From: Delphinus delphis
Taxonomy: Eukaryota > Chordata > Mammalia > Artiodactyla > Delphinidae
Direction of reading: 5' to 3'
NCBI RefSeq assembly: GCF_949987515.2
Contig: NC_082698.1
Location: 32,330,070 to 32,394,069 of the forward strand
DNA length: 64,000 nt
The notes below the pieces were generated by a model. That model had not been told where the DNA came from and searched no databases. It saw only the letters and a program-made list of their open reading frames with translations. The position numbers were made by a program, and so were the translations under genes. This document shows, in pieces, positions 1 through 13,130 of this stretch; positions within the stretch are counted from its first letter, which is position 1; the number at the start of each line of letters is the position of its first letter.

Positions 1-1030
1 GTCGGTCTGACTTTGTTATTACCCTAAAATGATGTTTATGTTTCTTTACTGTTAACATGGAAAGCACTAAAACTGATCAGACCTTTAATAAAATTTACAA
101 GAATAAAACTTTAAAAAATATTTAACCTACAAGTATCTTTCACTTTTGGACTTCATATATCTCTGAAAAATCTATAGGTACAAAACACATAAAGTAAGGC
201 AAAAAAAATTTATATATAGTAATATTTTGTTCGTGAAAAAAAATAACACCATATATGTAAAAATATACACACATGAAAATAATTGTGTTTTCCATACAAA
301 AATTGAATTTTAAAAGGCCTAAAAATATGAAGGCAAAGTAAAATGAGACATATCGCCCTATAATGTTTTATATTTTATAGAGAACATAATCGTGTTATTT
401 GTGCAATTAACAATAGAGGAAAAAGATGGTAAGTCAAACACTACTTTACTCTATAGTTTGGTTTATAATCTTATAGGTGTCTCTCTACTAGAAAAAAATT
501 CTGGCTCCCAAACATATACTCATCCTTAAGAATATGGCAACTCCTTTCTGAATATTTGCTTAATAAAATAATTATCCTATAAAATACTACTACTACTCTA
601 ATATTCTAACAAATTTTACTGTTTTGTCATTCAATAAGCAAGTGAGGCATCTTTAGGAAGGTCAAAGGAATCTATTTTTTCCTTAGTACTTCTAGCACTG
701 CCTTACTGTTTCAGGCAGTTTTACACTGGAATACTAGCTATCTTCATTTTCTATAGCCTTAACAGCTTAAGACCTTATCCTAAAACATGACAGATGTGTC
801 TTAACACTCTTCACGGCTTTACTCTTAACATCATTTTAAATTTCTCATTCCAAACATATAACACACATTTGAAAGGGGTAGATAGATGGTCAAGGATCTC
901 AAATGTAGTTTTATATTGATAATATTTTACAGAGTTTAGAAATCAGGGCTGTAAAAAAATGTTTTCAAGTGGGAACAGAGACAGAAAGTTATAACTTTAC
1001 CATTACCAATAAAAGAAAATCATGCCCACT

Positions 1031-1234
1031 TTTTTTTTTTTTGCGGTACGCGGGCCTCTCACTGTTGTAGCCTCTCCCTTTGCGGAGCTCAGGCTCCGGA
1101 CGCGCAGGCTCAGCGGCCATGGCTCACGGACCCAGCCGCTCCGCGGCATGTGGGATCTTCCCAGACTGGGGCACGAACCTGTGTCCCCTGCATCGGCAGG
1201 CGGACTCTCAACCACTGCACCACCAGGGAAGCCC
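1031..1234 (-). mobile_element. CHR SINE, short type A
   Basis: The tRNA-like 5' end (GGGCTTCCCTGGTGG on the minus strand) is at the right and the A-tail is at the left as poly-T. TSD aatcatgcccact lies at 1018-1030 and again at 1235-1247. It is inside intron 2. Confidence 0.95.
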
Positions 1235-3478
1235 AATCATGCCCACTTTTAAAATGACAATTGCAGTGAAGAGAACAGCAAAGTGAGACAAATGTGGAGT
1301 AGAGGACACAAACAGTAGGGAAAGAGAAAGCAGAAAAGGAGAGGCAGAAACATATTCCATCACATTGTGAAAGAGATACGTATTTTTGAACGTGGAAAAC
1401 GGTCAGAGGAATAAGGACTTCGCTATCCATCACAGCCCCCCCAAAACAAACAGAACCATGAAAAAGGAACCAAAATACACATTTGCACCTACACACAAAT
1501 GGAAAACTCAAAAATTAAAAGAAGCAGCTGGGAGAAATCATCATGTGTAAAAGGCCAGAAAAGGGACAGAGGATAGAAACTGCATTTCAACTCACTCCTT
1601 CTTCCCATATGAAAATAAGAGTTGTTTTTTCCTGACCACTAATCAAATTTTCAAACAACATATATATAAAAAGGAGAGAGGAGGTGAGGCCTTGGCTTTC
1701 CAAAATGAAAACAGCACATTAAAGGCACAGACATATTGGTGAACAGATAATTATCCACTAGTAACTTATTTAGAGATCTATGGTAAGAAAATATCACAGA
1801 ATATTAGTTTACATAAAGATATTAAAGTATATGCACAAGCATATTTCAGGTAAACTATCATAAAGTCAAGAATACAAACCTTCAATAGCAAGACCACTGT
1901 TTTTGCCTCTAGAGGGCAAACTTGGTCTTCTGAAAGACTTCACGAAAAAAGAGTTAATGTCCAGATAGCAAAGATTCCCAAACTTTCTTGGATTAACAGT
2001 AACCTTAGTGTCTCAGTAATTTTTTCTTGGTGCCCCCTAAACCAACAGAAATCCTTAAACATTCTGTTTAATAAGTATTTATGTCCAATAATTAAGTAAA
2101 GATTTATGTCCTAGCACTTAGTAACCACTTGAAAAAATAGTACACATAAATTAAAAGAAAAACATTTTATTGCATTCTTAAATAACCACAATTAATTACT
2201 AATTGGGCACGTGTGCCTTTTGTGCACTGTACAATTTCACAAACCTTGAAATCAGATTGGACACCATCACCTTCATTTCCTGTTCCACACTGATTTTTGC
2301 ACAGTATCTGATTTTTATCATAGCAAACTAGGAAAAACCAGATTCACAAGAATACGATGCCACAGAAAATAATACATTGCCATTTAATGTTGAAATTGTG
2401 TACTAGCTATCAGTCTGCACCATATCCAGCAGATGTGTAGCATCACTGAGTTTGCCATGGTTCCCCCCTGCGTTAGCTGCAGCACATGGGGTGCCCTAGG
2501 CACACAGCTTGGGAATCACAGCACTACAGTTTTAAGTCTCAGCAACATATAAACTGGTCACTATTTTAATTACTTGTAAATAAAATTAACTATAACAAAT
2601 GCTTTTAAAGATCTAAAAATTATGTTCTCATTTACTTGGGAAACCTGTTTTTCTTTTGAGCAATAAAAAGAACACTAGTAAATACTTAAAGGAAGGTATT
2701 TTTTCCAGTTTGAATGATGATTATTGCTTTAATGTGATTATTTTTATAAATGCTGGATGTGCTAAATTTGATAAATTACAACTGGAAGGAGAGAAATAGG
2801 AAATTTATTATAATATCTCCTGAGAAACAGCTTCTCTAAAATTAAAAATGCTACAAATTGATACAGTCTCACTGCATTCCAGTCTCACTTATCTCCTAGT
2901 ACTGAGAAGCACAAGCTCAGGAGTCAAACAAGATCTGAAATTCTTAAGAACTCAAGAATATGGATATTAAAACAGATAACAGAAGAAATGGCTCCTAAAT
3001 TACTAGAAACAGACTATACACCCGCCCTCTCACAAAGTCCTTGGTTAAGACAGAAAACCAGAAAAGTGACCAAGGAAAGAGTTCGACCTCAAAATCTACT
3101 CGGTTTTCACTTTATGCTGCTTTATCAGTTCACAACTACCCATTATCCATAAAATCTGTGCCGCTGGCAAATGCTACCATGTTCGGCTAGAAGTCAAAGT
3201 CTGTGGTGACAATGGTTTGCTAAGGAAAAAAAAAAAGCCATCCAAGGAATAACTAGGAAACAAAATCAATGTTCTATGACTGTAAAGAATTTTCACAACC
3301 ATAAAAGATAACTGAAAATATGTCATGCTTTAAAAAAAAGTTAAAGTTACTACAAATATCTATAGTCCCAAAATTTTACATGTTAAAAAGAAAAAGGAAT
3401 GAAAATAGAATATGGTTAATTATCTAGAAAAGAATATCTGAAAAGCAAGACAAACCACATGGCTACATTAGTACTTAC
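1235..3478. other. Intron 2 sequence without recognised features
   Basis: AT-rich intronic DNA. No gene, RNA gene or clear repeat was recognised; weak old repeat remnants may exist. Confidence 0.5.
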
Positions 3479-3602
3479 CTGCTGAATGATTTTGGAAGTT
3501 TTCTGAAGATTCTCTCTGGGAGGGACTTTACCAAATAATTTCCAACCAGGAGCACTATGTACAACTGACTTGAGTTCCTTTGTCCTTTTCGGAAAAAGGT
3601 TT
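3479..3602 (-). CDS. TBC1D12: TBC1D12 exon 2 (residues 314-355)
   Basis: This 124-base internal exon has a pyrimidine-rich acceptor ending TTTCAG|A and a consensus donor CAG|GTAAGT. Its first base completes the Arg codon left open by exon 1, and the following 41 codons read [14 protein letters not shown] to TSKIIQQ, ending in phase 0. This segment follows FADFF-R in TBC1D12 and contains the conserved [20 protein letters not shown] stretch that precedes the TBC domain. There are no stops or frameshifts, and the strict phase agreement across 47.5 kb makes this a real exon rather than a retrocopy. The region is thought to be a linker upstream of the catalytic domain; I see no catalytic Arg/Gln finger here. 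Confidence 0.96.
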
Positions 3603-5000
3603 CTGAAACACAGAAAAGTTACATGAATTGTGTTTCTGGTAACCAGGGAACTACTTAATAATAATTTTTAAAGTACGCTTATCCTCAAGACAAATACAAA
3701 ATACTTTTAAATAAAATTATTTCTACTACTTATACTACTGACTATTAGACTAACAAGACTCACTTAAGACTACCTGGCTTATAAAGAAATATTAGAAGAA
3801 TCATCAACAGAGATATTAGAGAGATAAACAAATTGGGAGAAAAATGACAGCTGTAAATAAAATGTAAATATTTGCTTTGAGTTAGCTACAAAGTGTACTA
3901 GAATTGACTATATATATACTTGACAATAAAAGCCAAGAATCTGAGAACAAAAAAGTTAAAGAGAACTTATATAAAACAGGTAAAGGATTAAGTAATACCA
4001 TCTTTGGGGAAAATACTATTTAATTATTCTCAGCAATAATTTGTTATTGCTTGAAATAAAAGGGTATCTACTGAGCCTCTATTCCTATAATATATGTATA
4101 TGCAAGTTGTTTTTCCTAGGACAGGTATGCACAAGAAAAGCTTACTGCAAAAGCGTCAATATGTAACCTAGTAAGAAACTATCTCTCACTGAAAATCTAA
4201 AAAAAGAATCTGCACAAGGATCAAGGATTTTACCTATTATCTCCATTCCCTTACCAACCAAATTAAGTATCTATTGCACATGTAAGCAGGAATGATATTC
4301 AAAATATGTATACATCAATACAGCACGCCAGGGCACCATGAACCAATCAGAAAGGTACAATGAATCCAACTGAATATAAAGCCTTCATATAAGGTGTGAT
4401 ATAAATATTCATTAAGAAAATTTAAAATTTTCACATACAGTTACAAACAGTCACAAAGTATTTGAATGCCCAAATAACTCAGGCTTTCAAAATATCATAT
4501 AAATATATCTGTTCTTAAAAGTACATTATTGTGATAAGAAGGGGGTAAGTTTTTAATGCATAACGTTAAGGCTGTTCTTCAAGTTTAGAAAGGTATCAAC
4601 AGACTCCTACAAAAGAATATGGGTTAATGAATAATAAGTTAAAGAAACACTCTCACTTCCTTGGGTGTGCAATGGAAGTGAACTGATGACAATTCAGAGT
4701 AATTTCTGCTTAGGATACTCTAGAGGTTTCATCTCTGAGACCACATATAGCGACTCAATTCTCTATTTTATAAGATCTCTAAGTTGGAGGTTTTCAATAA
4801 TGATTATACTGAGGACTGGTATATTTATAGTAAAATTTCAAGCCTCAAATGATGGCCTATTAATTTAAACACTATTTGATATCTTATGTGCTGCTCATCA
4901 ATTTATTGCCTATATTCACCTTGCAATATATGCTCTGTGACAACATGGAATTCCTTTGAGCATTTCTCCTTTCAAAATAGACATGAGGCTGTTAAGCTTA
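3603..5000. other. Intron 1 sequence without recognised features
   Basis: AT-rich DNA adjoining the exon 2 acceptor. No repeat or gene was recognised. Confidence 0.5.
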
Positions 5001-6149
5001 CTCGATAGAGGGCACTGAAGGGACACCACAGAAGAAAGGGGCTCTGCTCTCCTGTGGCTTCCAGCTGATGCAGAGTGGGTCAGTGGTTTGGGTATGAGGA
5101 TATCCAGTAGAACTCTGCTCAGTCACATGCCCAGAACATTAAGTGCCTGAGCAAACTTACAGCCTCAGCAACTCAACCTGCAGATGGCTTTCCTGAAGTC
5201 TTATTAACATGTAAACTGGCACCCAAAGGCTTCCTGCCAGCACTGATGCACCAATTCCCTCTGTAGGCCCCATACAGCTCACTTGTACTCCCCAGACAGT
5301 TCTCATCAAGCCATGCTTCCTCCACAAGCCTCTATATGGCCTGCCTACACACCAAAGCTTTGCCATCCAACCATGCTAAACACAGGAGAAAAACTTTGTC
5401 ACCATGGTTTATGCAAAGGATTCTTGAATATGACATTGAGCTTAAATCTAAACATCTGCACTTCAAAAGACATCACTGATGCAAAATAAAGCAGTAGAAA
5501 GATCTAGAATTCAATCCCTCCACCAAAGTAAAAACTGAGATGGAAAGAGCAATTGGAATCAACCATTTTAGAGCTACAGAACCTTATCAGACACTTAAAA
5601 CAACCAACAGAGTGTGTGAAAGGAGAGGCTGTTGATCTTTCTTAAGTTAACAGCATGTGTGAACCAACTACCATCCCCCATTCCTCAGCTCCTCCCTCCT
5701 GTAGTTGTGGGGATAGCAGCCCACTGGCTCCAGGAGCAATAGTTTCTGGAACAGGCAGCAGCAGCTTCCATTGGTGGTATCTATCAGAATATTAAAAGAG
5801 AACTCTTTTTGTCCCTTTTTTTGATCCAGACATTTAAGGAAATCTTTGTCAGGTCACCAGCTAACTGCAGCAATAAGAGAACAGAAACTTGCAACCACAC
5901 ACAAAAAGGATTACACACTTTGCAAAAACAGTTTGGAAATAACACAAACAGATGACTCCAGCCCTTAATGAGCAAAAATCAGCAATCACTAAGAAGTGAG
6001 AGAACAGATTTACATAGTTACCACATTATAATACTTAGAATGTCTAGGTCTCAACAAAAAAATTACAATAAATAGTAAGAAAGAGCAAAGTATGGACAAT
6101 TCACAGGAAGAAGAATTTGGCAAAAACCATTCCTGAGGAAGCTGAGACA

Positions 6150-7150
6150 ATGAGATTACTAGTCTAAGATGTTAAATCAACTGTCATAAATATTCTTGAT
6201 GAGCTGAAGGAAACCATGGACAAAGAACTAAAGGAAATCAAGGGGGGAAATGTAGAACAAAATGAGAATATCATTAAAGAGACAGAATTATAGAAAGGAA
6301 CCAAACAGAAATTCTGGAGCTGAAAAGTAGAATAAAATTAAAAATTCACTATAGCAAACATGAAGGTAAGACAACTGAACTTACTGAACTTATCAATTAT
6401 TCCTAATTGAATTCAGGAGCACAAAGAAAAAAGAATGAATAAAAATGAGCAGAGTCATGTACTATAAGAGTGCCAGAAGCAGAAGAGAAAAACAAAGGGG
6501 CAGAAAAAATTTTGAAGAAATAATGGCTAAAAACTTCTCAAATATGATGAAAGATACAAATCTACACAACCAAGAAGCTCAACAAACTCCAAGCAGAATA
6601 AACTCAAGGAGTTATACTCTGAGACACATTATGGTCAAACTGTCAAAAGACAAAGGGAGAATTCTGAAAGCATCAAGAGAGAAGCGACTATCAAAAACAA
6701 GGTATCCTCAATAAGATTAACACCCGATTTCTTATCAGACACCATGGGAGTCAGAAGGTGTCAGGCTGACATAATTTAAAGTTCTGAAAGGAAAGAAAAC
6801 TATCAACTGAGAATTCTATATGCAGCAAATCTATCCTTCAAGAATGAAGGAGAGGGTTTCCCTGGTGGCGCAGTGGTTGAGAGTCCGCCTGCTGATGCGG
6901 GGGACGCGGGTTCGTGCCCCAGTCTGGGAGGATCCCACATGCCGCGGAGCAGCTGGGCCCGTGGGCCATGGCCACTGAGCCTGCGTGTCTGGACCCTGTG
7001 CTCCGCAACGGGAGAGGCCACAGCAGTGAGAAGCCCGCGTACCACAAAAAAAAAAAAAAAAAAAAAAAAAAAGAATGAAGGAGAATGAAGATATTTCTAG
7101 ATAAACAAAAGTTAAGGGAGTTCATTCTTAACAGATCTGCCCTACAAGAA
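6150..7150 (+). pseudogene. L1 ORF1 remnant
   Basis: ORF1p-like sequence with several breaks. An open stretch at 6445-6714 includes the family segment NFEEIMAKNFSNMMKDTNLH. The downstream part is split by a SINE at 6854-7070. ORF1p is the RNA-binding coiled-coil protein of L1. Confidence 0.75.
6854..7070 (+). mobile_element. CHR SINE, short type A
   Basis: Full-length copy ending in about 27 A. The TSD aagaatgaaggaga occurs at 6840-6853 and 7071-7084. It lies in the old L1 ORF1. Confidence 0.95.
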
Positions 7151-7587
7151 ATGTTAGGAGTTCTTCAGAGGGAAATGAAAAGTCAAAGCCATAAGAAGAA
7201 ATAACATTGGTAAAATTAACTACATAGGTAAATGTCAAAGCCAGTATTATTGTACTTTTTTGTCTGTAACTCCACATTTTTCCTATGTGATTTAAGAGGT
7301 AAATGAATAAAATAACCTTTACAAATTTATGTTGTTGGGCACACAATGTATAAACATGTAATCTCTGACAATAACAATATAAAGGAGAAGGAACAGAGAT
7401 GTACAGTAGCATAGTGTTTGTACACTAATGAAACTAGCTTATATGCTAATGAAATGAATTTGGTATCATTCAAACTAGGTTGTCTTAAGTTTAAGATGCT
7501 AATTGTAATCCCTAAAGTTACCACTAATAACTTCAAAATATACATAAAAGAAGGGAATCAAAATGGTATACTAAAAAGACTCAACTA

Positions 7588-7920
7588 GGGCTTCCCTGGT
7601 GGGCGTAGTGGTTAAGAATCTGCCTGCCAATGCAGGGGACATGGGTTTGAGCTCTGGTCCGGGAAGATCCCACATGCTGTGGAGCAACTAAGCCCCTGTG
7701 CCACAACTACTGAGCCTGTGTTCTAGAGCCCGTGATTCACAACTACTGAAGCCCACATGCCTAGAGCCTGTGCTCTGCAACAAGAGAAGCTACTGCAATG
7801 AGAAGCCCGTGCACCACAACAAAAAGTAGTCCCCAATCACTGCAACTAGAGAAAGCCTGAGCACAGCAATGAAGACCCAACACAGCCAAAAATAAATAAA
7901 TAAATTTATTAAAAAAATTA
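7588..7920 (+). mobile_element. CHR SINE, long type B
   Basis: Starts GGGCTTCCCTGGTGGGCG, carries the CACAACTACTGAGCC repeats of the long type, and ends in AATAAATAAATAAA. The TSD around actcaacta is visible on both sides. It lies in the L1 inter-ORF region. Confidence 0.93.
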
Positions 7921-8436
7921 AAAACTCAACTAAATACAAAAAGTGATAATGGAGAAACTGAGGAACATAAAACCATGTAAGACATACAGAAAATAAGAAG
8001 CTAAATGGCAGAAGTAAATCCTTTCTCATCAACAATGAATTTAAATATAAATTGATTATACTCTGCTATTAAAAGGAGAGTGACTGGCAGACTGGATTAA
8101 AAACACTATATGGTGTCTACAAGAGATTCATTTTAGATAAAAAAATACAAAGAGGTTGAAAGTAAAAGGATGGAAAATTATATTGAAAGCAAACAGTAAC
8201 CAAAAGAGAGCTGGAGTGGCTATATTATTGTCATACAAAATAGATGTTAAGTCAAAAAGGCTACAAGAGGCAAAAGAGAACATTATATGTTGGAGGAAGA
8301 AAAGTTTAATCCAGTAAGAAGATGCAGCTATTATGCACACCTAACAACAGAGCTCCAAAATATATGAAGAAAAATTGATATTGAAGGAAGAAACAGACAG
8401 TTCTACAATAATAACTGGAGACTTCAGCACCCTACT

Positions 8437-8639
8437 TTTTTTTTTTTTTTTTTTGCAGTACGCAGGCCTCCTCTCACTGTTGTGGCCTTTCCCGTTGCGG
8501 AGCACAGGCTCCGGACGTGCAGGCCCAGCGGCCATGGCTCACGGGCCCAACCGCTCCGCGGCATGTGGGATCTTCCCGGACCAGGGCATGAACCTACATC
8601 CCCTGCATCAGCAGGCCACTGCGCCACCAGGGAAGCCCT
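8437..8639 (-). mobile_element. CHR SINE, short type A with small internal deletion
   Basis: Poly-T at left, tRNA-like head at right. A dozen bases next to the B-box side are missing (GCAGGC joins CACTGCGCC). TSD copies agcaccctactttt and agtaccctactttt differ by one base. Confidence 0.92.
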
Positions 8640-8957
8640 ATAGTACCCTACTTTTAATAATAAAACAACCAGATAGATCAAAAAGGAAATAGAAGACTTA
8701 AACATTATAAATCAATTAGGCCTAACAGGCATACACAGGGCATCCCACTCAACAACAATAAAATACAAATTCTCAAGGACACATGGAATATTTTCCACGA
8801 TGAACTATATATTAATGCAGAAATATTATAGTAAGTTTTAAAAAATTAAAATCACACAAAGTATCTTTTCCAACCAGAATAAAATGAAACTATAAATCAA
8901 TAACAGGAAGAAAACTGGAAAATTCACAAATATGTGGAAATTAAACAACACAGTCTT

Positions 8958-9094
8958 TTTTTTTTTTTTTTTTTTTTTCAGATTTTGGCCACACCCTGCA
9001 GCATGTGGGATCTTAGTTCCCTGACCAGGGATCAAACCCACACCTCCTGCATTGGAAGGCAGAGTCTTAACCAGTGGACTGCCGGGGAAGTCCC
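8958..9094 (-). mobile_element. CHR-related SINE, short type C
   Basis: About 110 bases of tRNA-like body plus a T tail. On the minus strand the body ends GTGGCCAAAA, without the extra 3' blocks of types A and B. The TSD taaacaacacagtctt flanks it exactly (from 8942 and from 9095). Confidence 0.92.
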
Positions 9095-9541
9095 TAAACA
9101 ACACAGTCTTAAATAACCAATAGGTCAATGAAGAAATCATAAATTAGAAAACACCTGAGATGAACTGAAATGGAAATACAACATAGCAAAACTTGCGAGA
9201 TACAGCAAAGGCAATGTTAAGAGGAAATTTTATAGTTGTGAACACCTACATTTAAAAAGAGCCATACCTCATATCAATAATCTAACTGCAGCCCTGAAAA
9301 AAACTAGAAAAAGAAAAACAAACTAAACTTAAAGCTAGCAGAAGGAAGGAAATAATAAGGATCAGAGTGGACAAAATGAAACAGAGAATTGAAAAACAAT
9401 AGGAAAAAATTTTAAGCAAGTTCTTTGCAAAGATCAACAAAGTTGACAAACTTAGCTAGACTGACTAAGAAAAAAAGGGAAGATTCAAATTGCTAAAAGC
9501 GGAAATGAAAGTGGGAGATTACTACGAGTAAGAAGTATATG

Positions 9542-9735
9542 GGGGCTTCCCTGGTGGCACAGTGGTTGAGAGTCTGCCTGCCGATGTAGGGGACACGGGT
9601 TCGTGCCCCGGTCTGGGAAGATCCCACATACCGCAGAGCGGCTGGGCCCGTGAGCCATGGCCACTGAGCCTGCGTGTCTGGAGCCTGTGCTCTGCAACGG
9701 GATAGGCCACAACAGTGAGAGGCCCACATACCACA

Positions 9736-9767
<32 letters not shown>

Positions 9768-9771
9768 AAAA
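9542..9771 (+). mobile_element. CHR SINE, short type A
   Basis: Complete copy with an A-rich tail punctuated by G. TSD aagaagtatatg at 9530-9541 and 9772-9783. Confidence 0.95.
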
Positions 9772-10019
9772 AAGAAGTATATGAATACTATGAACAACTG
9801 TTCACAAACAAATCAAATAACTTAGCTGAAATGGAAAAATTCCTAGATATATACACATAATACCAAAACTGACTCAAGAAACAGAAAATCTAAACAGACT
9901 TATAAGTAAGGATATTGACTCAACATCAAAAACCTCCTAACCAAGAAAAGCTGAGGACCAGATGGCTTCACTGGTGAAATCTAACAAACACTGAAAGAAG
10001 AATACCAATTTTTCTCAAA

Positions 10020-10240
10020 CTCTTCTAAAAAACTGAAGAGGAGAGGAGTTACATAGTTTTCCTGGGTCTCTCCCATGTATACATGTTATTAAATTTTTGT
10101 TTGATTTTCTGTTAATCTCTCATGTCAATTTAATTCTTAGATCAGCCAGAGAAACTCAGAAAGGTAGAGGAAAATTTCTTCTTCCCCCACAGCTCCTTCA
10201 AGATTGTTTTAATGTTTTTCCCACTCATCTTTTGTATATT
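10020..10240. repeat. Possible LTR-derived fragment inside old L1
   Basis: This insert interrupts the L1 ORF2 alignment and resembles the 3' end of an LTR (CTGGGTCTCTCCC followed by an AT-rich U5-like segment). I cannot assign a family. Confidence 0.35.
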
Positions 10241-10241
10241 C

Positions 10242-10572
10242 ATTTTTTTAAAAATTTATTTAATTTATTTATTTTGGCTGCATTGGATCTTCGTTGCTGC
10301 CCACGGGCTTTCTATAGCTGCGGGAGCAGGGGCTACTCTTCATTGTGGTGTGCAGGCTTCTCAATGCGGTGGCTTCTCTTGTTGTGGAGCACGGGCTCTA
10401 GGCACAAGGGCTCAGTAGTTGTGGCTTGCGGGTTCTAGAGCACAGGCTCAGTAGTTGTGGCTCACGGGCTTAGTTGCTCTGTGGCATGTGGGATCTTCCC
10501 GGATCAGGGCTTGAACCCATGTCCCCTGCATTGGCAGGCAGATTCTTAACCACTGCGCCACCAGGGAAGCCC
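10242..10572 (-). mobile_element. CHR SINE, long type B
   Basis: T-rich (AAATA)n-type tail at left and tRNA-like head at right. TSD tgtatattc at 10233-10241 and 10573-10581. Confidence 0.93.
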
Positions 10573-10910
10573 TGTATATTCTTGCTATGTTTATTTCTAG
10601 TATTTTATTTCTATTGATATTGAAAAATAGTACTTTCTCTTCCATATATCTACTAATGGTTTTTGTACATATAATAGCTATTAACTTTTGTATTTTAGCT
10701 TTATATCCTATTACTTTATTGAATTATCTTACTTTCCATTTATTCTCATGGATTATATGGGAACATATTCATATTACCTGAAAATAAAAGGTTTTACTCT
10801 TTACAAGTCTTTCAATCTAATGTTGTCATTGTGCTAGCTAATACCTTCAATACAATCTGAAAACAGTATGGTGAAAGTGGATTCATTTTCTTGTTAACTT
10901 TAAGGGATCC
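10573..10910 (-). mobile_element. L1 ORF2 fragment in antisense to the surrounding L1
   Basis: The plus strand reads as the complement of L1 ORF2 (the TAGCTTTATATCCTATTACTT region is the complement of the AGYKIN segment). It is inserted into the plus-strand old L1 and is degraded. Confidence 0.6.
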
Positions 10911-11039
10911 CTCCAAAAAAAACAAAAACAGAAACAAAAAACCCCCAAAAACAAAAAACTAAAGAGCAGAGAACACTTCCTAACTCATTCTATGAGGTCA
11001 GCATCACCCTGATACAAAGCCATACAAAGACTCTAGGAA

Positions 11040-11600
11040 AAAGAAAACTACAGACCAAATTCCTCAAAAATCCTCACCAAATACCAACATACGGAACTCA
11101 GCAGCTATTATAAGGATTATACACCATGACCAAGTGGCACTTATCCCCAGAATGCAAGGGTAGCTCAACATATTAAAATTAATCAAGGTAATTCATCATA
11201 GTAATAGAATAATGGGTAAAACCATATGATCATCTCCATTGACGTAGAAAAAACATTTGACAAAATCTGACACTCTTTCATGACAAAAACACTCAATAAA
11301 CCAGGAATAGAAGGGAACTTCCTCAACATGCCAAAGACCACATATGAAAAATCCACAGTTATCATCATACACAGTGATGAAGGACTGAAAGCTTTTCCCC
11401 TAAGATCAAGAACAAGGCAGGGATGTCCACTTTTGCCAATTCTACTCAACATAGTAATAGAGCAATCAGGCAAAAAAAGAATAAAAGGCAACCGAATTGG
11501 AAAGGAAGATGTAAAGTTATCTCTTTTCACAGATGACATGATCTTATATGTAGAAAATCTTAAAGAATTCACATCAAAAAGCTGTTAAAAGCTAATTTGT
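11040..11600 (+). pseudogene. L1 ORF2 reverse-transcriptase remnant
   Basis: The frame at 11280-11588 shows RT landmarks FPLRSRTRQGCPL and SLFTDDMILYVEN. The usual FADD catalytic box reads FTDD here, and upstream sequence has stops, so the copy is dead. Confidence 0.8.
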
Positions 11601-12730
11601 GAATTCAGCAAAGTTACAGAAACACACAAAATAGGGTTGTGTTTCTATACACTAGCATGAACAACCCAAAAAAGAAATTAAGAAAACAATTCCTTTTACA
11701 ATAGCATCAAAAAGAATAAAATACTTAGTATTAAATTTAACCAAGGAAGTGAAAGATTTCTACACTAGAAACTATAAAACCCTGCAAAAATAAATTGAAC
11801 AAGACCTAAAAAAAATGGAAAGCATCCCATGTTCATAGACTGGAAGACTTTATATTGTTAAGCTGACACTACCACTCAAAGCAATATACAGATTCAGTAA
11901 AATACCAATCAAAATCCCAATAGCATTTTTTGCAAACACAGAAAAACCCATCCTAAAATTTATAAAGAATATCAACGTATCTCAAATAGTCAAAACAATC
12001 TTTAAAAGGAACACAAATTTGGAGTACTCACATTTCTTGGTTTCAAAACTTACTACAAAGCTACAGTAATCAAAACCTTGTGGTACTGGCAAAAGGACAG
12101 ACATACAGACTAACAGAATAAAATAGCACAGAAATAAACTCTCACAAATGTGGTCAACTGATTGTCAACAAGTGTGCCAAGGCAATTTAATGGGGAAAGG
12201 ACAGTCTTCAAAGAAATGGTGCTGAGAAAACTGAATATCCACATGCAAAAGAATGAAGTTGGATCCTTACCTTATAAACAAAAATTATCTCGAAATGTAT
12301 CAAAGAACTAAATTTAAGTGCCAAAACTGTACAATTCTTAGAAGAAAATGTATAGGCAACTCCTCATTATCTTGGATTCAGCAATGATTTCTTATTTAAG
12401 CATGGTACCAAAAGCACAGGCAACAAAAGAAAAAAATAAATTGGACTTCATTAAAAATTTTGTGCATCAGAGGACACCATAAGAGAGTGAAAAGACAACT
12501 CACAGGAGAAAATAATTGCAAATCATATACTGGATAAGGGTCTAGTGTCCAGAATATCCAAAGAGCTCTTACAACTTAAAAAAAGAAAATCCAATTAAAA
12601 AATGGGCAAAGGACTTGAATAGACGTTTCTCCAAAGAAAATCTATAAATGGCCATTAAACACACTTGAAAAAATACTCTATTGAGTGTATTCATCAGTCA
12701 TTAGGAAAATGCAAATCAAAACCACAATTA

Positions 12731-12845
12731 GGGACTTCCCTGACGGTCCAGTGGTCAAGACTCCACTGGAGGGGGCATGGGTTCAATTCCTGATTGGGGA
12801 ACTAAGATCCCCCATGCCGCGTGGTGCAGCCAAAAAAAAAAAAAA
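12731..12845 (+). mobile_element. CHR-related SINE, short type C
   Basis: Starts GGGACTTCCCTGACGG and ends GTGCAGCC followed by A. The TSD is not clear. It lies in the C-terminal part of old L1 ORF2. Confidence 0.85.
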
Positions 12846-13130
12846 GATGCTGCAAGGATTCAGGAAAACAGAACCCCTGGTGCGCACATGAAATGGTGCA
12901 ACCACTATGGAAAACATTTCGGCAGTTGCTCAAAATGTTAAACACAGAATTTCTATGTGACCCAGCATTTCTACTACTAGGTATAGACCCAAAAGAACTG
13001 AAAACAGGTGTTCAAACAAAAATATGTACACCCATGTCCATTGCTGCATTATTCACAGTAGACAAAAGGTGAAAATAACCCAAGTGTCCATCAACAGATA
13101 ACTGAATAAACAAAATGTGGCATATACTTA

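Larger units (their letters stand above)
1..3478 (-). other. TBC1D12: TBC1D12 intron 2, 5' part
   Basis: It begins GTAAGT at 3478 and continues off the window at base 1. Apart from one CHR SINE (1031-1234), the sequence is AT-rich with no coding or RNA gene that I can recognise. Confidence 0.9.
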
